Assembly: GCA_937891015.1 (NCBI GenBank)
Contig: CALAPY010000059.1
Span: forward strand, 36,905-100,904
Reading direction: 5' to 3'
DNA: 64,000 bases
DNA from: UBA2108 sp002713215
GTDB lineage: Bacteria > Bacteroidota > Bacteroidia > Flavobacteriales_G > Salibacteraceae
Below the pieces are notes generated by a model. The model did not search any database. It had not been told where the DNA came from and saw only the letters and a program-made list of their open reading frames with translations. Below, piece by piece: positions 43,188 through 52,775 of the stretch; within the stretch, counting starts at the first letter, position 1, and each line of letters begins with the position of its first letter. The position numbers and the translations under genes were made by a program.

Positions 43188-45902
43188 ATGAAAAAAGGAA
43201 TTATTTCCGTAGCAATTGTATTTCTAGCCGGTTTAGGATTTTTATTACTCCAAAGAAAAAACAATTCCATTACCGGTGAAGCTATGACCAATAGTAAACA
43301 ACGAGCTATTTGGGAAAATCAAATGCTTGCCGATCCGCAAACCGGTAAAATCCCGAATAATGTTCGTTCCAGAGAATTGGAGTTCGCTAATTCAGTTGCC
43401 AGCGAAAGTAGGTCTCAACATCTAAAGTGGGAATGGTTAGGCCCGAACAATATAGGTGGCCGAACAAGAGCCTTGCAATATGATATTACAAACCACATGG
43501 TATTACTGGCGGGTTCAGCAAGTGGTGGAATATTCAGAAGTGAAGATGGGGGCAAGTCCTGGAACAAAGTGAGTACCAGGGAACAAAACCTGGCCATTAC
43601 TTCAATTGCACAGGATAAAAACACGGGTTCGGAAAACACCTGGTATGCCTGTACCGGAGAACTTCGCGGAGGAAATCAAATTTCCGGAAACTCGGCCTAT
43701 GCCGGTGATGGAATTCTTAAATCTACCGATGGAGGGAAAACCTGGATCACCTTAAACTCACTTCGAAACCCTTCTCCACAAACCAAAGATTCCACTGATA
43801 GAGGGTGGAGAATTATAGTTTCCAACCAAAACTCCGATGTGTACCTTGCCAACACGTCAGGAATCTACCAAAGCAAGGACAAAGGAATTAACTGGAAGCT
43901 CGTACAAGGTACTACCTCTACCTCAGGCGGGTTTACTGACCTGGCTCAAACAACATCCGGCACCTGGTATGCATCGTTTGATAACAATGCATTCAGCAAC
44001 TATGGGATCTTTAGAAGTACCAATGGAACTACCTGGATCAACATTAGTTCAGGAACCATACCTGCACAAACAGGGCGAATTGTTTTAGCAACTGATGACC
44101 AATTCAATGGTGAGCGAATTTATGTCCTTGCAGTAACCCCCAATAAAGGTAAAGCTGGGTATGACTTTAGAGGTTCGGTTGAACACCACAGTTTATACAA
44201 ATACACCTATTTGAAAGGAAATGGAACCGGCTCCGATGGAAAGTGGGAAAACCTATCGGCAAATCTTCCTACCGGTCCCGAACAGTTTGATGATTATATC
44301 TCCCAGAGTGCTTATTGCATGGATATAGCTGTCTCACCCCATGATTCAAATTTAGTTGCTATTGGAGGAACCAATTTGTATTTATCTGACGACGGGTTTA
44401 AAACCGATACCAATACAAGGTATGCCGGAGGTTATGGAGAAAAAACCAAAATCCCGGACTTTCAATTGTACCCCAACCACCATCCCGATTTACAAACGAT
44501 AGTGTTCCACCCAGCAAATTCAAAAATCCTTTTAACGGGCAGTGACGGCGGAATTCACCGCACTCAAAATCTTTATGCAACTTCGGTTACCTGGGAATCT
44601 TTAAATACATCCTATGCCTCTACCCAGTTTTATACCCTAACCATCGATCAACAAAAAAAATCGAACCGGTTAATGGGTGGCTTGCAAGACAATGGAACAT
44701 TGCTTTCGGTTACAGGAAAGTCTACTGCACCCTGGACCCTTCCCATGTCTTACGATGGTGCATTTTGCGCATTTAGCCCGGTTGATTCAGTAATTTATGC
44801 CTCCAAGCAACTTGATGGTATTGCAAAAATTGTAATCGATAAAAATGGGGAACGAACCAATTGGAAAAGAATTGATCCCCTGACCTCTGCTAACTACCTG
44901 TTTATAAATCCTTATATCCTTGATCCTCATGATAACAACACCATGTACCTTCCTATTAGAGAAGAGCTTTGGTGGAACGAGAAATTAAATGAAATAGTAG
45001 TGGATGACACTTTTGACAAACAAACAAAAAATTGGAACAAATACAGCCTTCCTTCAGGGTTTCAACCTTCCGCAATTGTAGTAGCTGAAAGCGAAAAAGG
45101 GATAATCTATTTAGGCAGTACCAGTGGGAGTATTCTAAAAATTGAAAACATAAAATCGAATCCTACTACGACCGACATTACCAACTCAATTGATGGTAGG
45201 GGGTACATCAATAGTATTTCAGTCGATCCTAATAATTCTAATCGTTTAATGGTTGTCTTCTCGAATTACAATACCTACAGCATTTTTTATAGCAACAATG
45301 GTGGTACAAACTGGTCCAATATCTCTGGAAACCTGGAAGGAACACCTACACCCGGACTCCCATCAGGATTCGAATATCTGAATAACGGTCCATCTTGCCG
45401 GGTAGGTAAAATTGTTCACACTATTGATTCTACCATTTATTTTGTAGGAACTAGCGTTGGTCTTTTTCAAACCAAAAACCTGGATAGTATGAATACCAAT
45501 TGGGAGCACGTAGCCCAGCATTCCATTCAAAACAATGTGGTTTCCGATATCAAATACAGGGAGCTTGACAGTTCATTATGGGTTTCAACGTTTGGCGCAG
45601 GTGTATTTCGTACGCACTTAACAAAATCCGGATATGCAAGTTATGTAAAAAATACCGTCGCTGCCATTAACGTAAAAGTATTCCCCAACCCGACAAACGA
45701 TATTCTCAATATTGAATTAGAAAATCTATCTGATAACCAGCATTACAAACTTTACAATTCTTTAGGTAAAGTAACTATTTCGGGTTCAATCGATGCAAAA
45801 ACAAATAGCTTGTCAATTAGCCAACTCGCTAAAGGAATTTACGTCCTTCAGATTGAGGGCAATGGCCAGGTTTATTTCAGGCAAAAAGTTTTATTGAATT
45901 AA
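43188..45902 (+). CDS. Sortilin/BNR beta-propeller surface protein with T9SS sorting domain
   Basis: A 904-residue secreted protein. Its N-terminal hydrophobic anchor is unusual for T9SS (VAIVFLAGLGFLLL, no clear cleavage). Multiple BNR/Asp-box repeats follow: FRSEDGGKSWNKV, LKSTDGGKTWITL, YQSKDKGINWKLV, FRSTNGTTWINIS, and another near 700. These give a VPS10/sortilin-type propeller. The C-terminal VKVFPNPTNDILNIE ... LAKGIYVLQIEG is a type A Por sorting domain. The downstream gene (46021-48843) is a clear paralogue. Binding of extracellular peptide or polysaccharide is possible; no catalytic residues are visible. Confidence 0.85.
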   Translation: MKKGIISVAIVFLAGLGFLLLQRKNNSITGEAMTNSKQRAIWENQMLADPQTGKIPNNVRSRELEFANSVASESRSQHLKWEWLGPNNIGGRTRALQYDITNHMVLLAGSASGGIFRSEDGGKSWNKVSTREQNLAITSIAQDKNTGSENTWYACTGELRGGNQISGNSAYAGDGILKSTDGGKTWITLNSLRNPSPQTKDSTDRGWRIIVSNQNSDVYLANTSGIYQSKDKGINWKLVQGTTSTSGGFTDLAQTTSGTWYASFDNNAFSNYGIFRSTNGTTWINISSGTIPAQTGRIVLATDDQFNGERIYVLAVTPNKGKAGYDFRGSVEHHSLYKYTYLKGNGTGSDGKWENLSANLPTGPEQFDDYISQSAYCMDIAVSPHDSNLVAIGGTNLYLSDDGFKTDTNTRYAGGYGEKTKIPDFQLYPNHHPDLQTIVFHPANSKILLTGSDGGIHRTQNLYATSVTWESLNTSYASTQFYTLTIDQQKKSNRLMGGLQDNGTLLSVTGKSTAPWTLPMSYDGAFCAFSPVDSVIYASKQLDGIAKIVIDKNGERTNWKRIDPLTSANYLFINPYILDPHDNNTMYLPIREELWWNEKLNEIVVDDTFDKQTKNWNKYSLPSGFQPSAIVVAESEKGIIYLGSTSGSILKIENIKSNPTTTDITNSIDGRGYINSISVDPNNSNRLMVVFSNYNTYSIFYSNNGGTNWSNISGNLEGTPTPGLPSGFEYLNNGPSCRVGKIVHTIDSTIYFVGTSVGLFQTKNLDSMNTNWEHVAQHSIQNNVVSDIKYRELDSSLWVSTFGAGVFRTHLTKSGYASYVKNTVAAINVKVFPNPTNDILNIELENLSDNQHYKLYNSLGKVTISGSIDAKTNSLSISQLAKGIYVLQIEGNGQVYFRQKVLLN

Positions 45903-46020
45903 TCTTAGCCAAACGTTCTTTGGAACGCTTAGTACTTACGCTGAGATGACTTAGTTTCGTGCTGCATAAAAAAGGCTCTATATTCTCCTCTCGACAATTA
46001 AAGCTAATAGATTGAATTAA

Positions 46021-48843
46021 ATGAATATATCAAGCAAATTAAGGGTTTTCGCCCTCTTCATTTTAGTAATAATTTCCGCTTTTCTTTTATTCAAGTTTAA
46101 TGGGAATTCACCTGAAAATATTGTTGAACAACAAGTTGATGAAAAACAAGAACAACTTGCTAAATGGATGCATGAGCGATTAATGGATCCGGAAACAGGT
46201 GAAATTCCTCAAGGAATTAGAGAAAGAGAGTTCCTTTTTGCTAAAACTTTACCAAAAGCGGATATAAGTTCCCGGGGAGAAGAATTGACCTATAGTTTAA
46301 GAGGTCCTCATAACACTGGTGGAAGAACTCGGGCAATTAGTTACGATGTTACCAACCTACAAGTACTGCTGGCAGGTGGAGTAAACGGAGGAGTATGGAA
46401 AAGTGAAAATAACGGCGCTACTTGGAAAATGACCAGCGACAAACATGCCATGCAAAATGTTACAGCGCTTGTTCAGGATACCCGGACCGGTCATGAAAAA
46501 ACCTGGTACTATGCAACGGGAGAGGGTAATTATTCTAGCGCTGGTCACCATGGATCAGCGTATTTGCAAGGCAATGGTGTCTATAAATCAACAGACAATG
46601 GTGAATCATGGAAACTTCTTTCCAGTACAGCTACAAATGACCCAAAAATACCGTCGGACTGGAGTTATATCTGGAACATGGCCATTGACCCATCTAACCT
46701 AAATAAAGAAGAGATATATGTAGCGGCCAATGGAGCCATTATGAGAAGTGAAGATGGTGGCCAATCCTGGGAAAAGGAATTGGGAGGAAGTTCGCCGGCA
46801 GGTTTTGCCTGGGTTGGTGTTACTTCATCAGGAGTTGTATATGCCGCAATTGGTAACAGCACATTTGCTGGAAATGTGGGAATCTGGAGATCAGTAGATG
46901 GTAAAAACTGGATCAATATCAGCAGTGGAAAAGTTCCAAGTAACATGCAACGTGTAGTTTTTGATATTGCCCCAAGTAACAACAATATCCTCTACGTGTT
47001 GATGCGAACACCTGGAACTGGTTCTGCGGCAAACCCGGGACAACCTTCAACCGAATATTCAAGCCTTTATCAATACGAATACCTTTCGGGCGACGGTAAT
47101 GGTTCGGGTGGAAGGTGGTCTAATCGTTCAGCGAATATTCCAAGCCACACCAACCTATACTATTCGTTCAACAGTCAAGGGAATTATAACCTGGTCGTTA
47201 AGGTTAAACCCAACAATTACAACATTGTTTTTATTGGAAGCACAAACCTTTTCCGATCCACCAACGGATTTAGTTCTAAAACTACAACCACCCAAATTGG
47301 TGGTTACAACCCCGAGCCTTTTAGCAATCCTGATGAATACCGATACCCGAACCATCATCCTGACAATCATGCGATTGTTTTTAGAGGAAACAGTGGCAAT
47401 GAAATGATAAGCGCAACCGATGGTGGAATCCATTTTACCCGAAATTGCACGGCAACTAAAGTGGTTTGGGAATGGAAAAACAACGGCTATGTTACCTCCC
47501 AGTTTTATACGGTAGCAATTGATCATGAGACTAAGAATTCTGTTGTATTAGGAGGTACCCAGGACAACGGAACTCAGTATACCAATAGCGATGTTAATAC
47601 AAAAGATTGGAGCGATCCGTTGAAAAGCGACGGTTCGTATTGTGCTGTGCAAAAAGGGAACAGCCAACAAGGTGGTGGAATTTACTATATGTCTTCTCAG
47701 AATGGCGCAACTTACAAGGTAAAGATGAACGATAATGGTTCTAAAAACTCGTATCAGCGCATGGAGTATCCCGGAACTGAAGATAATTATTCGTTCATTA
47801 ATCCATATACGTTAGACTACAACGACAACAACGTAATGTACATGGCCTATTACGATCTACTAAAGAGCCAAAACGTTGTAAAAAGACACAACAACCTGGG
47901 CAGTATACCTTTAGCAAACAGAAGAAGTCCTTCTGCTTCCGGCTGGGTTGATTTATCAGCAGTAATAAGCGGTAGAATTACTACCCTTAAGACAAGCAGA
48001 AACAATCCAAACCACAGGCTATATGTGGGTTGTAATAATGCCACCATGTATAGAATAGATAACGCAAATGGAACAATCAATTGGGTTGAATTGCCCCGAA
48101 TTACACAATATCGGGCTGGAGTTTATGTTAGTGATATCGCAGTACATCCGGATGATGGAGAGAAAATTCTGGTTTGCTTTTCAAATTACAACAAATACAG
48201 CATTTACTACAGCGAAAATGGTGGCAATACCTGGGAAGGAGTAGCTGGGAATTTGGAAGATACTTTGGCGCCAGGAATTCCTGACCTTGCACTCGGGCAA
48301 GGAAACGGACCTTCTGTACGTACTGTTGCTATTGCTAAAACTTATGATGGAATTACCTATTTTGCAGGTACCAGCACGGGGCTTTATGCAACCTATAAAC
48401 TGGATGGTCACAATACGGTTTGGGTAGAGCAGGCAGAAAAGGAAATTGGCAATACGGTAGTAGAAAAACTAGATATTCGTGATAGCGATAATTATATGGC
48501 AATTGCCACACATGGAAGAGGGATTTTTTCTACCTACGTTACCAATTCCACCCCAGGAAACAGCATTGATGATGATCTATTAAAGTTTAAGAATGTAATG
48601 CGGGCATATCCTAACCCGGCAGGGGGGAAAACATCTGTATCGGCCAAAATTGAAAAACAGGAACCGTTTGTGCTTAGTGTCTATAATGAAATGGCTCAAG
48701 TGGTAAAATCCATTGACCTTGGAGAATTGACGATAGGTGAAAACAATATCCCTGTTTCCCTGGAAGATTTAAACCCCGGAACTTATTTTGTCAATTTAAA
48801 AAGTAGTTCCTTCGATCGCACAATAAAACTCATGGTTCATTAG
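46021..48843 (+). CDS. Sortilin/BNR beta-propeller surface protein, paralogue of the preceding gene
   Basis: A 940-residue protein with the same layout as the gene before it: an N-terminal hydrophobic segment (LFILVIISAFLLF), the shared GPHNTGGRTRAISYDVT block, Asp-box repeats (WKSENNGATWKMT, YKSTDNGESWKLL, MRSEDGGQSWEKE, WRSVDGKNWINI, YSENGGNTWEGV), and a C-terminal sorting domain (MRAYPNPAGGKTSVSA ... NPGTYFVNLKSS). The conserved YPNHHPDNHAIVF motif also occurs in the upstream copy as YPNHHPDLQTIVF. The two arose by tandem duplication, separated by 118 bases that hold no gene. A ligand is unknown. Confidence 0.85.
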   Translation: MNISSKLRVFALFILVIISAFLLFKFNGNSPENIVEQQVDEKQEQLAKWMHERLMDPETGEIPQGIREREFLFAKTLPKADISSRGEELTYSLRGPHNTGGRTRAISYDVTNLQVLLAGGVNGGVWKSENNGATWKMTSDKHAMQNVTALVQDTRTGHEKTWYYATGEGNYSSAGHHGSAYLQGNGVYKSTDNGESWKLLSSTATNDPKIPSDWSYIWNMAIDPSNLNKEEIYVAANGAIMRSEDGGQSWEKELGGSSPAGFAWVGVTSSGVVYAAIGNSTFAGNVGIWRSVDGKNWINISSGKVPSNMQRVVFDIAPSNNNILYVLMRTPGTGSAANPGQPSTEYSSLYQYEYLSGDGNGSGGRWSNRSANIPSHTNLYYSFNSQGNYNLVVKVKPNNYNIVFIGSTNLFRSTNGFSSKTTTTQIGGYNPEPFSNPDEYRYPNHHPDNHAIVFRGNSGNEMISATDGGIHFTRNCTATKVVWEWKNNGYVTSQFYTVAIDHETKNSVVLGGTQDNGTQYTNSDVNTKDWSDPLKSDGSYCAVQKGNSQQGGGIYYMSSQNGATYKVKMNDNGSKNSYQRMEYPGTEDNYSFINPYTLDYNDNNVMYMAYYDLLKSQNVVKRHNNLGSIPLANRRSPSASGWVDLSAVISGRITTLKTSRNNPNHRLYVGCNNATMYRIDNANGTINWVELPRITQYRAGVYVSDIAVHPDDGEKILVCFSNYNKYSIYYSENGGNTWEGVAGNLEDTLAPGIPDLALGQGNGPSVRTVAIAKTYDGITYFAGTSTGLYATYKLDGHNTVWVEQAEKEIGNTVVEKLDIRDSDNYMAIATHGRGIFSTYVTNSTPGNSIDDDLLKFKNVMRAYPNPAGGKTSVSAKIEKQEPFVLSVYNEMAQVVKSIDLGELTIGENNIPVSLEDLNPGTYFVNLKSSSFDRTIKLMVH

Positions 48844-48858
48844 TTTAGAAAACTTGGC

Positions 48859-49623
48859 ATGTTTCATTTATTTTCCAAGCTTCTCTATTTTCTGTCGACA
48901 CCGGTAACCTGGATTTTTTTCACCTTGTTGCTGGGGCTTATACTAAAGAATAAGGCAAGAGGAAAAAAGCTTATTTGGACTTCTCTCATTTTACTCTACA
49001 TTTTTTCGAACCAGTTTATTCATAACCAAGTTAATGGAATCTGGGAACCTCCAATGACCAACCTTGAGAGCATACAGGGCAAGTATCCTGTTGGAGTGGT
49101 TCTTGGAGGGTATTCCATTATGGCACCCGCTGCTCATCAAGTTAATTTTAATGAAGCTGCGGATCGGCTTGTTACAGGTTTGGAATTATACCAGCAAAAG
49201 AAAATTAAGAAAATCTTATTTTGCGGAGGACACGGAAATATTTTCCATGATACTCCTCCCGAGGGACAATATATTGCTGAACTTGCTTTGCGACTCAACA
49301 TTCCAAAGAAGGATATATTGGTAGAAAGCGCATCAAAAAACACCTGGCAAAATGCTGTTAACTGTAAAGTTGTTCTTGATAGCCTGGAAATAACAGGCCC
49401 TGTTTTACTAATTACTTCCTGTACACATATGTCCAGGTCATTGGCCTGTTTTAACAAAGTTGGAATAGAAGCTGTACCTGTTTGTGTCGATGGAATTTCC
49501 GGAAAACACAAATGGTTATTTGACTACCTTTTCCTACCGGATGCTTACATAATAATGAGCTGGAATAGGGTTATTCATGAATGGATAGGAACTGTTGTCT
49601 ATAAACTAATGGGATACAATTAA
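48859..49623 (+). CDS. DUF218/YdcF-ElyC family membrane protein
   Basis: A 254-residue protein with two N-terminal membrane segments (about 8-26 and 36-50). A DUF218 domain has GVVLGGYSIMAPA, DRLVTGLELYQQKKIKKILFCGGHG, ILVESASKNTWQNAVNCK and LLITSCTHMSRSLACF. ElyC/SanA members act in envelope maintenance and undecaprenyl-phosphate-linked steps. The gene opens a plus-strand run and its stop overlaps the next ATG (TAATG). The biochemical role is not visible. Confidence 0.82.
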   Translation: MFHLFSKLLYFLSTPVTWIFFTLLLGLILKNKARGKKLIWTSLILLYIFSNQFIHNQVNGIWEPPMTNLESIQGKYPVGVVLGGYSIMAPAAHQVNFNEAADRLVTGLELYQQKKIKKILFCGGHGNIFHDTPPEGQYIAELALRLNIPKKDILVESASKNTWQNAVNCKVVLDSLEITGPVLLITSCTHMSRSLACFNKVGIEAVPVCVDGISGKHKWLFDYLFLPDAYIIMSWNRVIHEWIGTVVYKLMGYN

Positions 49624-50288
49624 TGACCTTAAAAACACTAATATCTCTTTTACTATTTGGTCTGGCAATACCTATCGTCGGGATTTCTCAGGAGGATCAA
49701 AATGTCATTTCGGATGAAAACCCTGAGACAATGAGCCAAGGGAAAAGCTCAGAACTTGTACAGGAGAAAAAAGACAGAAAAAAGAGCAAAAAAGGCAAAA
49801 AGGAAAAGACCAAAAAGAAGGATATCGGTCCGGCACTAATCGCCGCGCATAAAAAAGACAAAATACAACGTTACTTCAAGGTTGGTGAAACCATTCGGTA
49901 CCAGACCAAAACCAGCAAGAAGAAGGTTAAAGGCACATTGGAAGAAATAAAAAAAGATAAAATTGTTGTTGATGGCAAAGAAGTTAAGGTTAAGGACCTC
50001 ATTCTGGTGGGAAAATCATTTGGCAAAACTATGGGTTGGCGATCAGCCGGTTTTGCCAAATTTGCTGTCGGGACAGGACTTGCAACAGTAGGTGTACTAC
50101 TCGTTGTGCTTGGTGGAAATCAGTACAGCGTTGACAATTCAAATGTAGTATGGGGTACATTGGGCGTAGTAGTAGGCTCCGGAGTTTCTTTTGTAGGGAT
50201 TCACCTCATGGTTAAAGGAGGCAAAGGTGTATTTCAGAATTCCAATAAAAAACAAAAACGAGGATGGACATTTAGTGTTAAAATGTGA
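49623..50288 (+). CDS. Lys-rich exported protein with C-terminal membrane segments
   Basis: A 221-residue protein I do not recognise. It has a signal peptide (ISLLLFGLAIPIVG), then a Lys-rich linker (about 45-70, repeated KK and KGKK), then a short beta domain resembling a KOW/SH3-like fold (YFKVGETIRYQTKTSKKKVKGTLEEI). Two hydrophobic segments follow (about 148-165 and 175-195). The start overlaps the stop of the DUF218 gene by one base, so co-translation is likely. Similar exported proteins with an SH3-like loop occur in Bacteroidota; no function is proposed. Confidence 0.65.
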   Translation: MTLKTLISLLLFGLAIPIVGISQEDQNVISDENPETMSQGKSSELVQEKKDRKKSKKGKKEKTKKKDIGPALIAAHKKDKIQRYFKVGETIRYQTKTSKKKVKGTLEEIKKDKIVVDGKEVKVKDLILVGKSFGKTMGWRSAGFAKFAVGTGLATVGVLLVVLGGNQYSVDNSNVVWGTLGVVVGSGVSFVGIHLMVKGGKGVFQNSNKKQKRGWTFSVKM

Positions 50289-50358
50289 ACCACCTCAGGT
50301 ATAAATTGTAATAATACTACGTTTAACGATAAACTAATTCAAGATTCAAAAACAATAA

Positions 50359-50892
50359 ATGAACGGATCGGAGTACGTAATACTGGTTGATGATAAGGAT
50401 AATGCAATAGGTAGAATGGAAAAATACGAAGCTCATTCCAAGGGTGTTTTACACCGAGCGTTTTCAATATTTCTATTCAATAAGAATGGAGAATTATTAC
50501 TTCAACAACGAGCCGAATGTAAATACCACTCGGCTAACCTGTGGAGCAATACCTGTTGTGGACATCCCAGACCAGACGAACCAACAACTATTGCTGCCAA
50601 TCGCAGACTAATGGAAGAGTTGGGAATTGAATGTAAGCTTTCAGAAACATTTAATTTTACTTACGAGGCTAAGATGGAAAATGGACTTATTGAACATGAA
50701 TTAGACCATGTATTTATTGGTGATTTTAGTGAAAACTGCCATCCAAATCCAAGGGAAGTAAAAGCCTGGGTTTATGTTCCTCTCGATGTAATTGAACATG
50801 ATATCAACCATTTTCCCAATAAATACTCTGAATGGTTTAAATTGGTATTTCCAAAACTTCGTGCTTATTGGTACAAGCAAAAGGCGGCCTAA
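50359..50892 (+). CDS. idi: Isopentenyl-diphosphate delta-isomerase, type I
   Basis: A 177-residue Nudix-fold IDI-1. Cys67 in NTCCGHP is the catalytic Cys at the same number as in Escherichia coli. HRAFSIFLFNKNGELLLQQRA is the Nudix-type N-terminal sheet, RRLMEELGIE the Nudix box, and HELDHVFIG the metal/Glu region. It interconverts IPP and DMAPP. The pterin synthase gene follows with a one-base overlap. A lycopene-cyclase-like gene lies 1.9 kb downstream, so the isomerase may support carotenoid synthesis as well as general isoprenoids. Confidence 0.94.
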   Translation: MNGSEYVILVDDKDNAIGRMEKYEAHSKGVLHRAFSIFLFNKNGELLLQQRAECKYHSANLWSNTCCGHPRPDEPTTIAANRRLMEELGIECKLSETFNFTYEAKMENGLIEHELDHVFIGDFSENCHPNPREVKAWVYVPLDVIEHDINHFPNKYSEWFKLVFPKLRAYWYKQKAA

Positions 50893-51302
50893 TGAAAGTA
50901 AAAGTTAGAAGGAAAGCACATTTTAACGCAGCTCATCGATTGTATCGGCCCGATTGGACCGACAGTAAAAATGAGTCCGTTTTTGGTAAGTGCAGTAACC
51001 CACATTACCATGGTCACAACTACAAATTAATGGCTGAAGTTGAAGGCGAAATTGATCCCGAAACAGGGTTTGTAATTGACATGAAATTGCTAAAGACAGT
51101 TATTTACGAACACGTTACTTCCTACCTGGATCACAAAAATCTGAATGAGCAAATTGATGAGTTTTCTAATCTAAACCCTACTGCTGAACATATTGCCGTG
51201 GTTATCTGGAATCGACTTAGGCCCCATGTTGCAGACCATCTAACCTTGAAGATTACGCTTTACGAAACCGAACGCAATAGTGTTGAATATTCTGGTAGTT
51301 GA
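50892..51302 (+). CDS. queD: 6-pyruvoyl-tetrahydropterin synthase/QueD family
   Basis: A 136-residue T-fold enzyme. I chose the ATG at 50892, which overlaps the idi stop; the frame extends to 50868 within idi. Zinc ligands are His15 (AAHRL), His40 and His42 (HYHGHNY), with catalytic Cys34 in GKCSNP. The string GEIDPETGFVIDMKLLK is very close to eukaryotic-type 6-pyruvoyl-tetrahydropterin synthase, and the FGKC form with Cys is also found in QueD. It makes either 6-pyruvoyl-tetrahydropterin or 6-carboxy-tetrahydropterin from dihydroneopterin triphosphate. Which one cannot be decided from sequence here. Confidence 0.88.
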   Translation: MKVKVRRKAHFNAAHRLYRPDWTDSKNESVFGKCSNPHYHGHNYKLMAEVEGEIDPETGFVIDMKLLKTVIYEHVTSYLDHKNLNEQIDEFSNLNPTAEHIAVVIWNRLRPHVADHLTLKITLYETERNSVEYSGS

Positions 51303-51350
51303 TACCCCATAGCAAAATGTCCCATCGAATTAGTTAAATCTGATTGTTGC

Positions 51351-52775
51351 ATGCATAAGCTTAATCTACAGTTAAATATTTTCGTTTTTGCATTTGCCTG
51401 TGCGCTTACCATACCCGTTCTGGTTCAACAAGGAATGTTTATGGATGGCGTGTTATATGCGTCTGTGGCAAAAAACATGGCAGAAGGGTACGGGAGCTTT
51501 TTCGAACCGCGATTCAGTGAAGTAGGAATTGCCGAGTCACCTATTTTTTATGAACACCCGCCCCTTGTTTTTGGTATCCAATCCCTATTCTTCAGGCTCT
51601 TTAACAGTCACTTTTTATCTGAAAGAATCTACAGTTTTACTACCCTGCTGGTAACCATTCTGCTGTTCAGAGCCCTTTGGAAAGAAGTCTCATTCCATAT
51701 TAAAGGCATAGAAAAAATGGATTGGCTGGCCATTTTTATTTGGCTCACCATTCCATTGGTCTATTGGGGGTATCAAAACAATGCACAGGAAAATACCATG
51801 GGTATATTTACCATGTGCGCTGCACTATTCACCATTAAATACCTTTTTCGATCAAAGCCTAAGTTATATTGGCCCATACTTGCCGGAATATTTACTTTCC
51901 TTGCATCCTACAGCAAGGGAGTTCCAGGATTGTTTACACTAGGAATAATACCAATTCACTTCCTGGTTTTTAGGAATCATTCAATAAAAAAATACCTAAG
52001 CTCATTTCTAATAATCGCATGTACTTTGGCCCTTTGCTACCTGGCCATATTTGCCTATGAACCGGCCCGGGAACATCTATTGAATTACGTAAATCTTAGG
52101 CTTCTGGGAAGGATTACAGAATACCCTACCGTACATTCCCGATTTGTTATTCTTGAACGAATCTTTTGGGAATTGATTTACGTTGCCGCCTTAGCAGCCT
52201 TAATTCTTTTCTTGTTGAGAAAACGGTTGAAGGAATTTAACTGGGTTAGTTCTCAAAAGAGGTTTATCATTTTCTTTTTTCTTATTGGAATCTCTGCTTC
52301 TGCTCCGGTGGCACTTACCATGGTGCAAAAAGGGTTTTACATTTTACCTAGTTTCCCCTACTATGCCATTTCCATTGCCTTATTAGTTGCTTATGGACTT
52401 CAGTCCAGGCTCCAGACCATCAAAAATGAAAAGAAGGTTTCCAACGTATTTACAATTATAAATGTTGTCACTTTCGTAACCATCATTGGAATAAGCTATA
52501 GCCTTTATGGTAAATTTAACCGACACGAAACCAGACTTAAAACGGTTGAACAAATCAAAAAACACATACCCGAAAGGTCAACCATTGGAATTTATCATAA
52601 CCTATGGGAAGATTGGGAGTTTCAGTGTTATATGATACGATATGGAACCTATAGCCTCAACTACAGAAAACTTCAGGATTACCACTTGACTCAGGATAGT
52701 GTTCCTAATGGATATACCCTCATTGAACAGCTTCCTAAATACCAATTATACAGGAAAAATAGCATCGAATTGTGA
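51351..52775 (+). CDS. GT39/ArnT-like membrane glycosyltransferase
   Basis: A 474-residue protein with about ten hydrophobic segments. The N-terminal loop MFMDGVLYASVAKNMAEGYGSFFEP has the Asp and small motif (DGVLYA) of the PMT/ArnT superfamily. HPPLVFGIQSLFFRLF is the conserved H-P-P loop. A periplasmic C-terminal tail (about 390-474) lacks membrane segments. It would transfer a sugar from a polyprenyl phosphate donor on the periplasmic side. It overlaps the lycopene-cyclase-like gene by 4 bases (GTGA), so the pair is co-translated. The acceptor is unknown. Confidence 0.85.
   Translation: MHKLNLQLNIFVFAFACALTIPVLVQQGMFMDGVLYASVAKNMAEGYGSFFEPRFSEVGIAESPIFYEHPPLVFGIQSLFFRLFNSHFLSERIYSFTTLLVTILLFRALWKEVSFHIKGIEKMDWLAIFIWLTIPLVYWGYQNNAQENTMGIFTMCAALFTIKYLFRSKPKLYWPILAGIFTFLASYSKGVPGLFTLGIIPIHFLVFRNHSIKKYLSSFLIIACTLALCYLAIFAYEPAREHLLNYVNLRLLGRITEYPTVHSRFVILERIFWELIYVAALAALILFLLRKRLKEFNWVSSQKRFIIFFFLIGISASAPVALTMVQKGFYILPSFPYYAISIALLVAYGLQSRLQTIKNEKKVSNVFTIINVVTFVTIIGISYSLYGKFNRHETRLKTVEQIKKHIPERSTIGIYHNLWEDWEFQCYMIRYGTYSLNYRKLQDYHLTQDSVPNGYTLIEQLPKYQLYRKNSIEL

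Noticed and set aside
45903..46020. Hairpin ACGTTC-ttt-GGAACG considered as a terminator
   Set aside because: The stem is about 5-6 bp and lacks a following T run, so it is too weak to call.
47155..47526. 123-codon minus-strand frame inside the second sortilin-like gene
   Set aside because: It is antisense to a conserved coding region and has no start context or family features.
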